Source: Bradyrhizobium sp. AZCC 2176
Lineage (GTDB): Bacteria; Pseudomonadota; Alphaproteobacteria; Rhizobiales; Xanthobacteraceae
DNA length: 64,000 nucleotides
Direction: 5' to 3'
NCBI RefSeq assembly: GCF_036924645.1
Contig: NZ_JAZHRX010000001.1
Span: 7,082,352 to 7,146,351 of the forward strand
The position numbers and the translations under genes were made by a program. Within the stretch, counting starts at the first letter, position 1, and each line of letters begins with the position of its first letter. This document shows, in pieces, positions 43,029 to 50,318 of this stretch. A model generated the notes under the pieces. It did not search any database. It worked only from the letters and a program-made list of their open reading frames with translations, and was not told the DNA's origin.

Positions 43029-43253
43029 CTAGCCCGGAAGGATTGCCGATCGCCTCTTGAACGGCGCATTTCGCGCTACGAATTTGACCTTTGCAAAGCG
43101 CGCACTTTTCAACGTCTTTTTAAATCTTTCGAGGAGCTTGAAGTCGATTTCAGGGATGCCATCCTTGCTCAACTTACCGAACTCTTGCTCGGGTACCGGC
43201 ACCGCCTTCTTGGCCTTCGCTTTTCTTGCTTTGGACTTCGGACTTTTCGCCAT
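43029..43253 (-). CDS. Small lysine-rich protein, possible substrate or carrier of the cassette
   Basis: A 74-residue basic protein I do not recognise. It has a Lys/Ala tail (AKSPKSKARKAKAKKAVPVP), then an acidic-amphipathic segment EQEFGKLSKDGIPEIDFKLL, and a C-terminal part with ERFKKTLKSARFAKVKFVAR and NAPFKRRSAILPG. It contains no Cys or Trp. The ATG at 43251-43253 has GAGGAGG about nine bases upstream. It heads a tight minus-strand unit with the diiron enzyme (25 bases away) and the IucA/IucC-like synthetase. Size, charge and position are compatible with a modified-peptide precursor or a protein partner, but this is inference. Two CATATG palindromes 18 bases apart (43294, 43312) lie just upstream. 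Confidence 0.6.
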   Translation of the reverse strand: MAKSPKSKARKAKAKKAVPVPEQEFGKLSKDGIPEIDFKLLERFKKTLKSARFAKVKFVARNAPFKRRSAILPG

Positions 43254-43343
43254 CGGTGAATCCTCCTCGAGGGGCACATCAACGATTGCGCGCCATATGT
43301 CAGGCGCCGAGCATATGCAGCCTATGGTCGCTACAAGGTAGTG

Positions 43344-46300
43344 TCAACGGCGAGAGAGCGAAAAGGCACCAGGGGTGGCCATGGCGACCTCAAGCGCCTG
43401 CATCTCGGCCTCGACCTTATCTAGCCAGAACCCCATTCCCATCTCGCGAAATAGGTTCATGGCCGTCGTGAGATGTTCTATCGCACGCCAATCGCCTGCC
43501 CGCCCGAGGAGCTTGCCGACGCTGAAGTGACAATGAGCGACAAGCGGTCGCATACCGAGCTCCGAGGCCAAAGCCGTGGCGGTACCATAGTGAGCTTCGG
43601 CTGCAGCAACGTCCGGGCAGTCACGATGTGACGCCGTCTCGCCGAGGAGCAGGTGGGCCCACGCTTCGTGACCGCGTTCTCCGCACTCGCGGGCAAGCAC
43701 CACGGCTCGGGTGCCAAACTCCCACGCCTCCTCCACCCGATCTGCGAGGAGATGCGCCTCGCCGAGCTGCAGGGTGCTCATCGAGTGCAGGTATCCGATC
43801 CCCGCGGATGCATAGCCGGCCAAGCCTTGCCGCAGCCAGGAGACGCCTTCCTCGACGCGTCCCGAGCGCGCGTAGACGTGCCCCAGAGCCGCCTGCGCGA
43901 TCGGAGTCAAGTAGGCGATATCCCACTCCTGGGACAGAGCGACCGCACGCTCGAGCGGCATGATCGCCTGGATGAAATCTCCGCGTAGGCTTTCGAGGCG
44001 TCCGAGATTCAAGGAGGCCCAGATGAGGCTGAAGGGGTGATCGAGCACTTCAGCGAGCCGGACAGCCTCCTGTCCATGGTTGCGTCCCTCGTCGAACACT
44101 CCGAGTTCAGCGAGGGCGCGCGCCAGGAAGGCGCGCGCCACCACCGCCGGATACGCAACGAGTCCAAGACGCTTGCGAGACAGATCGCCGGGCAGCGCCT
44201 CTATCAACGTCCGGCAGAGGCGTTCGGTTTCGCGATAGTCGCCCGAGCGATTCCCCAGCCAGATGCGGTAGTACCGGCCGGCAACCTGGAGCGGGACATC
44301 ATGGAGAGACGCGCCGATGGCCTCGGCCTCTTCGGCGAACGCGCGCACGTCGCTCGCGCGACCACCCGTGTTCAGGTGAAGGCCGCTCATGTAGCCCGAC
44401 ACCGATGCCAGTCGGCGCCGATCATTCAATTTCTTGGCGAGAGCTTCAGCTTCCCCGAGATACTCTTTGATCTTTCCCCATTCCACCAGCGGGAGCAGAG
44501 CGTTTCGAAGGTCGAAGCGAAGATCGATCCCCTGCTCCAGGCTCTCGCGAGTCACGGGTAGGTGGGTCAACGCCATCAGTGCTTCCTCGAAGCACCTGAC
44601 GGCTTCCCGGTGGACCGAGCGAGCGAGGGCCTTGGCACCGGCTTGCTGAAGGTAGGTGACCGCCTTCGCCCAATCCTGGCCCAGAAACGCATGATGGGAC
44701 AGCCGGTCGACATATTCGGCCAACCGGGCCGGATAGGTTCGCTCGATGGTTTCCACGATTCGCACGTGGAGGGCGCGCCGCCGGTCCTGGAGCAGGCTGC
44801 CATAGGCAACTTCGTGCGTCAGCGCATGCGCGAAGGCGTACTCCATATCCGGCAAGAAGCCGGCCTCGTAGAGGAATCCCGCCGCCTGGAGGCGTCCGAT
44901 CGCGGCACGCAACTCATCTTCGGCGACCTTGGCAATACCTTGCAGCAAGCCAAGCGGCACGTCCTTCCCGAGCACCGAAGCGGTCTGCAGGAGCGTCTTA
45001 TCGGTGGCGGAGAGCCGGTCGATGCGGGCGGCGATCACGGTTTGGACCGTCGCGGGGACCTGGATGGATGGCTGCGGCTGCGCCAACCGGTAGGCCCCAC
45101 GCTCGCCGAGTAGGGCCCTGGTCTCCGCGAGCGACCGCACGCTCTCCTCCAGGAAGAACGGATTGCCCCCCGTCCGCTCGATCAGCGTGTCCTTAAGCGG
45201 TTCGAGACTGGCATCGGGCCCGAGGAGGACGCCGAGAAGCTGCTCAGCGGTGTCCGACGGCAGAGGATCCAGCCGGAGCCGCGTGTAACAGGTGCGGTTG
45301 CCCCAACGGTGCTGATACTCTGGGCGGTAGTTAACAAGCAGCAGCAGTCGGGCAGCCGGCAGGCTCTCGATGAGAACATCGAGCAGTGCTTGGGTCTCGG
45401 AGTCGATCCAGTGGAGGTCTTCGAAGACGACCAGCAGGGGCTGTTTGTGGCTTTCACGCAGCAGCAACCGCTTCAGCGCGTCCAATGTTCGGCGGCGGCG
45501 CTGGGGTGGATCGAGCTTGTCCCATTGCGCATCATCGGCTGGCACGTTCAGCAAAGATAACAGCGCTGGCAAACTGCCGTCCTGCGCGCAATTCTGTGTC
45601 GAGAGCTTCTCTCGCACGGTCTGCGGGTCGTCGCTGTCCACGATCGCGAAGTAGCTCTTAAGGAGGTCGATCACAGGCAAATAACTCGTTCGTTTGCCGT
45701 ACGAGACCGAGGCGCTCTCGAGGACCCGCCAGCCCAGCAAGTGATGCGAGTGGGTGAACTCGTAGAGCAGGCGCGACTTGCCGACCCCTGCTTCGCCGAC
45801 GATCGCCGCGACCTGCCCGTGTCCGGCGGCGGCGAGTAGCAGCGCGCGGCGGAGTTGCTCCAACTCAGCGTCGCGGCCGACGAACCGCGTGAGCCCCCTG
45901 CGTGCGCTCGCTTGCAATCTGTTCCGCGCTGGCCCCGCCTCCGTCACCTCGCAGACCTCGACCAGGTTGGCGAGCCCCTTCACTGGCACGGGACCGAGGG
46001 GCTTCACGCCGACATAGCCTTCCGCCAACCGAAGGGTATCGGCCGTTGCGAGCACGGAGCCGGGATTTGCCATCTGCTCCATGCGAGCCGCCAAGTGTAC
46101 GCTCTGGCCCACGACGGTGTAATGCGTGTGGAGGTCGTTGCCGATGTCGCAGACAACAATCTCCCCTGAGTTCAGTCCGACGCGGATTGTGATGGACAGT
46201 CCGTGAGTGCGCTGGAGAGTTTCTGCATACCGTTTGACGGTCTCTTGCATCCTGAGCGCCGCATGACACGCGCGCACAGCATGATCCTCGTGAGCGAGCG

Positions 46301-46736
46301 GTGCACCGAAGAGGGCCATGATGCCGTCGCCCATCACCCTGTTCACGGTACCTTCGTAGTGGTGCACAGCCTCAATCATGCATTCGAGCACCGGGTCGAT
46401 GAGTTTCTGTGCGTCCTCCGGATCGCGGTCGGCAATCAACTTCGTCGAACCCGTGATATCAGCGAAGAGAACTGTGACCTGCTTGCGCTCGCCATCTAGG
46501 CTTGCCTTGGCCGCGATAATCCTGTTGGCGAGATGCTGCGGCGTGTAATCCTTGGGCGAGGCAAAGCGAGGTTCGCCCGCGACCGGCATCAGGGGATGGG
46601 CGCATTCCGGGCAGAATTTGGCTGTGGCGGAAACCCGGCTCCCACAATTGGGACAGCCTATTATTAGACGTGCCGCGCACTCCTCACAGAACGTAGCTGT
46701 GGCGGGGTTTTCGTGCTGGCACTTCGGACACTTCAT
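43344..46736 (-). CDS. Zinc-ribbon, adenylate/guanylate cyclase, AAA ATPase and TPR protein
   Basis: A 1,130-residue multidomain regulator. Two CxxC zinc ribbons lie at 1-50 (CPKC...CEEC; CPNC...CPEC). A class III cyclase (about 85-260) has the metal Asp in VTVLFADITGSTKLI and VNRVMGDGIMALFG. An NTPase has Walker A VGEAGVGKSRLL (about 310) and Walker B LLVVFEDLHWIDSETQ. A long TPR-like helical half covers about 650-1130. Such proteins resemble the cyclase-linked STAND ATPases common in Bradyrhizobium. I take the ATG at 46734-46736 (GAGGG six bases upstream) over a GTG one codon earlier. It ends 90 bases before the small lysine-rich gene on the same strand, so read-through into that cassette is possible. 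Signal and product are unknown. Confidence 0.88.
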   Translation of the reverse strand: MKCPKCQHENPATATFCEECAARLIIGCPNCGSRVSATAKFCPECAHPLMPVAGEPRFASPKDYTPQHLANRIIAAKASLDGERKQVTVLFADITGSTKLIADRDPEDAQKLIDPVLECMIEAVHHYEGTVNRVMGDGIMALFGAPLAHEDHAVRACHAALRMQETVKRYAETLQRTHGLSITIRVGLNSGEIVVCDIGNDLHTHYTVVGQSVHLAARMEQMANPGSVLATADTLRLAEGYVGVKPLGPVPVKGLANLVEVCEVTEAGPARNRLQASARRGLTRFVGRDAELEQLRRALLLAAAGHGQVAAIVGEAGVGKSRLLYEFTHSHHLLGWRVLESASVSYGKRTSYLPVIDLLKSYFAIVDSDDPQTVREKLSTQNCAQDGSLPALLSLLNVPADDAQWDKLDPPQRRRRTLDALKRLLLRESHKQPLLVVFEDLHWIDSETQALLDVLIESLPAARLLLLVNYRPEYQHRWGNRTCYTRLRLDPLPSDTAEQLLGVLLGPDASLEPLKDTLIERTGGNPFFLEESVRSLAETRALLGERGAYRLAQPQPSIQVPATVQTVIAARIDRLSATDKTLLQTASVLGKDVPLGLLQGIAKVAEDELRAAIGRLQAAGFLYEAGFLPDMEYAFAHALTHEVAYGSLLQDRRRALHVRIVETIERTYPARLAEYVDRLSHHAFLGQDWAKAVTYLQQAGAKALARSVHREAVRCFEEALMALTHLPVTRESLEQGIDLRFDLRNALLPLVEWGKIKEYLGEAEALAKKLNDRRRLASVSGYMSGLHLNTGGRASDVRAFAEEAEAIGASLHDVPLQVAGRYYRIWLGNRSGDYRETERLCRTLIEALPGDLSRKRLGLVAYPAVVARAFLARALAELGVFDEGRNHGQEAVRLAEVLDHPFSLIWASLNLGRLESLRGDFIQAIMPLERAVALSQEWDIAYLTPIAQAALGHVYARSGRVEEGVSWLRQGLAGYASAGIGYLHSMSTLQLGEAHLLADRVEEAWEFGTRAVVLARECGERGHEAWAHLLLGETASHRDCPDVAAAEAHYGTATALASELGMRPLVAHCHFSVGKLLGRAGDWRAIEHLTTAMNLFREMGMGFWLDKVEAEMQALEVAMATPGAFSLSRR

Positions 46737-47112
46737 CACCGGCCCTCAGCGGGCATAGGCTGGAAGCGGAGGGTACAAACGCAGCCATATTGCCGTTAGC
46801 AGCAAGGCACGTAGCGCTCTCCGGTCCTGGATATGCCGTCAACTGAACTTACTGGAAGCGCCTCGGTCGCGATAGTCGAGTGTGAAAGCTTTCATTGGCA
46901 GTTCTCTAGGGAATCGCCAGTCGCGGCAGTTTCTCACATCTGCTTCTTGATCTTTCGGGGTCAGGAGCGTCCGGCGACCGTCCTCCACCGATCGGCAACG
47001 CCCAAGGCTCCACTTCCGCTTTGGGTTAACGTGAGACCTCGGCACTTGATTTTGGCGTGGCCGCTTCGTGGGAAAAGGGCTTGGCCTTACAGTTCGGATT
47101 ACAGAACAATCG
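46737..47112. other. 376-base gap, lower GC, no supported gene
   Basis: It lies between the cyclase/ATPase gene and the TetR gene. Frames of 60-100 codons exist but none has a start with ribosome site or recognisable family. The base composition appears lower in GC than the flanks, as is often seen at island edges. It includes TCCGCTTTGGGTTAACGTGA, which resembles a degenerate part of a common Bradyrhizobium intergenic sequence. Nothing more can be said. Confidence 0.5.
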
Positions 47113-47709
47113 TCAGCCCTTCCGCGGCGCTTCCAACCCCCTGAGCAGCAGCGTCAGCAGCGCATCGATCCGAGCCGGGGCACCCGGCTCGTTCCATTCT
47201 TCGGCGTGTGCGGGATGGTGGAAACGGCTGGTGGCATCGAAAATGGCGCGCGCCGTCACCTTGATGTCGGCGACCTCGAACGCGCCCTGCTTCACGCCGT
47301 CGGACAGGATCAGGGCAATCTGGTCGACCAGGCAGTCCTTGTGGCAGCTCACGGATTTGCAGGCCTCGCGGGCCAGCGCCAGATAGGTCGCAAACATCTC
47401 GGGATCGTCACTAAGCCGCTTGTGCTTGATCGAAAACATCGTGCGCAGCCACTTCTCGAGCCGGGCCGGCGCCGGGCCGGAGCTTTCCGCGATCTTCAGG
47501 AGAGGTGCGCTGAGACGGTCGAGCCAGCGCTTGGCCACCGCCTCGCGCAGCGAGGCCTTGCTGGGGAAATGGCGGTAGACGCTGCCGTGGCTGACATCGA
47601 GGGCGCGGGCGACATCCACCACGGTGGCCTTGGCGAGCCCATAGCGGCGCAAAACGTCCTCGGTCACCTCCAGAATTCGTTCGGGGGTCAGAACCACGAC
47701 TTCGTTCAT
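47113..47709 (-). CDS. TetR-family transcriptional regulator
   Basis: A 198-residue repressor. The N-terminal helix-turn-helix is visible as RILEVTEDVLRRYGLAKATV, VDVARALDVSHGSVYRHFPS and KASLREAVAKRWLD. The C-terminal ligand domain ends DALLTLLLRGLEAPRKG. The start is the ATG 47707-47709 with AGGTG upstream; a GTG two codons earlier is possible. A short ORF precedes it, and a 24-base palindrome covers the promoter of that unit (47977-48015), consistent with autoregulation. The inducer and other targets are unknown. Confidence 0.9.
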   Translation of the reverse strand: MNEVVVLTPERILEVTEDVLRRYGLAKATVVDVARALDVSHGSVYRHFPSKASLREAVAKRWLDRLSAPLLKIAESSGPAPARLEKWLRTMFSIKHKRLSDDPEMFATYLALAREACKSVSCHKDCLVDQIALILSDGVKQGAFEVADIKVTARAIFDATSRFHHPAHAEEWNEPGAPARIDALLTLLLRGLEAPRKG

Positions 47710-47784
47710 GCGCACACCTGCGAAACGATGGGACGGGTGGTCATTTAATCCCCCTTGTAATTCCGTGTAATCCCCTAGGGCGGG

Positions 47785-47898
47785 TTAATGTTTCACGATC
47801 GGTTCCAGCCGCTCGGCCTGGGCGGCCAGATGACGGGCGACGCTCTGGTTGAGCCAGCGCTGGATCTGGGCGGTCAGATGAATGAGATGGGCAGTCAT
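47785..47898 (-). CDS. Short leader ORF before tetR
   Basis: A 37-codon frame, MTAHLIHLTAQIQRWLNQSV then ARHLAAQAERLEPIVKH, predicted to form one amphipathic helix. The ATG 47896-47898 has AAAGGA eight bases upstream. It is about 75 bases before the TetR start and about 70 bases inside the predicted mRNA. It may be a real small protein cotranscribed with tetR or a regulatory leader peptide; I know of no family. Confidence 0.4.
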   Translation of the reverse strand: MTAHLIHLTAQIQRWLNQSVARHLAAQAERLEPIVKH

Positions 47899-47976
47899 TA
47901 GCGTAGTCCTTTGCAAGTACCCGGGCTCCAAAACCTTAAGAGCCGGGTGACGCCCTAACACCGGCGTCGGCAATGG

Positions 47977-48015
47977 ATATAGCATGTCCCGCTGACAGAT
48001 TTCAATATCTGTCAG
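47977..48015 (-). promoter_or_regulatory. Palindromic operator overlapping the tetR promoter
   Basis: CTGACAGAT-N6-ATCTGTCAG at 47992-48015 is a perfect nine-base-pair inverted repeat. On the minus strand a -35 (TTGAAA, 48005-48000) sits at the centre of this palindrome and a -10 (CTATAT, 47982-47977) lies 17 bases downstream. A TetR dimer bound there would block the promoter of the short ORF and tetR. The sequence features are seen; that this TetR binds it is inferred from position. Confidence 0.7.
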
Positions 48016-48074
48016 TCAATAAACCGTGATTGTTGGGGCCGGCCGGGCGCTACACCATCCTCATCGCCGGAAGC

Positions 48075-48683
48075 CTATGGCTCGTCCTTCGGCGGCATCC
48101 GCGGCGGCAATAGCGGCGTAAACGCCACCCCATCGCCATCGCGAGGCGCCGCAACCAATCCGCCGCCCGTCGAGGGATCGCCGCCCGAGGTGTCCAGGAT
48201 CATGCCGGGCGTGATGTATTCGCGGGCGGCCTGGAGCAGGCTGCCGCCGCCATCGCCAAAATCGGCGGCACGACCGCCCTGCGGGCGGCCGGCGGCGATC
48301 TCGCCAGCGGCCTTGTCGGTCTTTTCCGCAAGCCTGTCGCTGTAGGGAATGCGAAACGCCCGCGGGACGCCGCTTGGCCGGTTGCCGTCGTCGAGCGCCT
48401 CGACCCAGAGATAGATCGCGCCCGGATCGCCCTCCAGCGAGTGCGGCTCGACGATCCGGGCCTGCAACAGCTTGAAGCTTGCGGGCAGCCTGTCGACGCT
48501 GGCCCAGCCCAGCAATCCGCGCACGCCGACAAAGCTTGCGATGTAGAACGCGCTCGTCACCACCACGGCAACCGCCTTGGCCGACCACGGCACGCGCGCA
48601 TAGACCAGAACGATCAGCAGCAGCGCGCCGATCAGCGCGTAGCTGATGGAGAGCGTGAGGACGACCGATTGCAGGCTATTCAC
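48075..48683 (-). CDS. Membrane protein, third gene of an ExbB/TolQ-like operon
   Basis: A 202-residue protein with two predicted membrane helices near the N-terminus (VVLTLSISYALIGALLLIVL and AVAVVVTSAFYIASFVGVRG). A soluble domain follows (FKLLQARIVEPHSLEGDPGA, IYLWVEALDDGNRPSGVPRA) and a Gly/Pro-rich C-terminus. The start is a GTG that overlaps the TolR-like stop by eight bases, so translation is coupled. I recognise no known family. With the two upstream genes it forms a compact unit that looks like an ion-powered envelope machine. Confidence 0.7.
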   Translation of the reverse strand: MNSLQSVVLTLSISYALIGALLLIVLVYARVPWSAKAVAVVVTSAFYIASFVGVRGLLGWASVDRLPASFKLLQARIVEPHSLEGDPGAIYLWVEALDDGNRPSGVPRAFRIPYSDRLAEKTDKAAGEIAAGRPQGGRAADFGDGGGSLLQAAREYITPGMILDTSGGDPSTGGGLVAAPRDGDGVAFTPLLPPRMPPKDEP

Positions 48684-49350
48684 GGCGCGGCATCCTGACG
48701 CCGGTTTTCGGGTCCAGGTCCGCACCGTTGGCGCGGACGTTGCGGAACGTCTCCATCAGCGACTTCTGCCGCTGCTGGACGTCGACCACCTTGCCTTCGG
48801 CATCGAGCCAGAAGCGCAATGCGGTCTTTTCCTCGCCGGTGTGGTCGAGCGTCAGCTTGTTGTCGAAGATCACCTGCGCGGTCGGATTGAGCTTCTGCAC
48901 TTTTACGCTCACCGCGACGGGCTGCCCGGTGGTGGCCTGAAAATGCGAGACGTTGACGGTGTATTCGCCGGGCACGATGCCGCGCACGGTGACGATTTCC
49001 TCCCGGACCGGCGACAGAATCTTTTTGCCGCTGACGATGATGAAATCGTTCGCGCCGCCGCGATCGTCGCGATCGAGGGTGAGGAAACCGGCCTCGCGCC
49101 GGCGGTACCAGGCGATGTTGCCGGCGGGGTCCTGCACGAACAGATCGAAGTCGTCGGGATGATTGTCCGGCCAGTCCATGGTGATGAGGAATTCGGCCTT
49201 GGAATCGATCTTGCCGTCCTTGGCGTCCGGCGAGACCGCCAGCAGCGCCAGGAAGAACAGGAACGCGATCACCTGCAGCGCCTTGAACAGCATCACGCCG
49301 AGCGGGTCGAACGGCTCCTCGCGCGGATAGAGCCCGAAATCATCCATCAT
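48676..49350 (-). CDS. TolR/ExbD-like single-span protein
   Basis: A 224-residue protein with one N-terminal membrane helix, REEPFDPLGVMLFKALQVIA followed by FLFFLALLAVSP. Asp15 in PFDPLGVML sits where ExbD/TolR have their proton-carrying Asp (compare PLVDVML). The rest is a periplasmic-type beta domain (EFLITMDWPDNHPDDFDLFV, DPAGNIAWYRRREAGFLTLD, GEYTVNVSHF) unlike ExbD's. It overlaps the ExbB-like gene by eleven bases. It is proposed to couple proton flow through the ExbB-like channel to an unknown periplasmic job. The function is inferred from arrangement. Confidence 0.7.
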   Translation of the reverse strand: MMDDFGLYPREEPFDPLGVMLFKALQVIAFLFFLALLAVSPDAKDGKIDSKAEFLITMDWPDNHPDDFDLFVQDPAGNIAWYRRREAGFLTLDRDDRGGANDFIIVSGKKILSPVREEIVTVRGIVPGEYTVNVSHFQATTGQPVAVSVKVQKLNPTAQVIFDNKLTLDHTGEEKTALRFWLDAEGKVVDVQQRQKSLMETFRNVRANGADLDPKTGVRMPRRE

Positions 49351-50104
49351 GGTGGCGTTCCAGAACCGGCGTGACGTGCGTCTCGGTCAGCATGACGGCG
49401 TCGGAAAACACCCGCTGGGTCGCGGCATCGAGCATGTAATATTGAATGCGGACGAGGATGGAGCCGACCAGGCCGGCCAGCGTCGTGTACATGGCCACCG
49501 CCATGCCATCGCTCATCAGGCCCATCGAGGATTTCATCGCGGCCTTGTCGGCCGCATCGAGGGTGGCGATCGGCGCCAGCATGATGATGAAGCCGATGAT
49601 GGTGCCGAGCAGCCCGAGCTTCATCAGCGTGTCGGACACGAATGCGCCGAACCCGTTGGAGCCGCGCAAACGGTCGGCAAGCGACCGCAGCAGCAGCGTC
49701 TGGTCGATACGCCCCGCGGCTTGCGCCTTGGCCTTCTTCACCAGGTTGCGGATGTGATCCGGCACCAGGCCGCCCGGCAGGGCGCGCGCGTCATCAAGTC
49801 CCCTCGCCCCGCCGGGCGCCGACAGGATGGCGCGGCAGCGGCGCGTAATCTCGCCCTCGCGCGCGATCGCGCGCGTCCGCCAGAAGCAATGGAAGCAGGT
49901 GACGAAATAAAGCACGGCAATGACGCTCGAAATGTAGGTGCGGTCGGAACTGACCATCAGATGGAGCAGTCCGTATCGCCACAACAGCACGACGGCGAAG
50001 ATCGACAGCCCGGTGAAGATCATCCACAACAGGAGGACGCTGCGCTCGGACGTGTCCGTGTCAGTGGCGGAGGGCGCGGTCTCGGCGCTGGCCGTGGCAC
50101 TCAT
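49340..50104 (-). CDS. MotA/TolQ/ExbB proton channel family protein
   Basis: A 254-residue membrane protein with four predicted helices (about 23-42, 59-75, 161-183, 198-226). It has the family core TLMKLGLLGTIIGFIIMLAP and GLMSDGMAVAMYTTLAGLVG followed by SILVRIQYY. The large cytoplasmic loop between helices 2 and 3 (about 85 residues) is typical of TolQ/ExbB. It starts the three-gene minus-strand operon with the TolR-like and third membrane gene. No tolB, tonB or pal is adjacent, so it is probably neither the Tol-Pal nor a TonB energiser. Confidence 0.85.
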   Translation of the reverse strand: MSATASAETAPSATDTDTSERSVLLLWMIFTGLSIFAVVLLWRYGLLHLMVSSDRTYISSVIAVLYFVTCFHCFWRTRAIAREGEITRRCRAILSAPGGARGLDDARALPGGLVPDHIRNLVKKAKAQAAGRIDQTLLLRSLADRLRGSNGFGAFVSDTLMKLGLLGTIIGFIIMLAPIATLDAADKAAMKSSMGLMSDGMAVAMYTTLAGLVGSILVRIQYYMLDAATQRVFSDAVMLTETHVTPVLERHHDG

Positions 50105-50318
50105 GCTGCGTCGGCTCCCTGGCTGGGAAGAGCGGTTCCGTGCAGGCCGGCCCGCGACGAAAATCCGTGCGTTTGGTTAGATCAGCGGACCACGGCCGCG
50201 TCCAAAGACATATGCCCAGTGTTGGTTGGGAAAATTTCCCGAGTGACGCCTCGCCGGCTTGCTTTTGGCGTGAATTAGCGGTGCTGTTGCACTCATCCGC
50301 ACGTTGGGGAGTGATCGC

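Noticed and set aside
46839..47045. A 68-codon minus-strand ORF in the gap after the cyclase gene
   Set aside because: Low support; starts without a ribosome site and matches nothing I know.
48075..50104. A Zorya-type phage defence system
   Set aside because: The ExbB-like protein lacks the long ZorA tail, and no ZorC/ZorD/ZorE-like genes are present.
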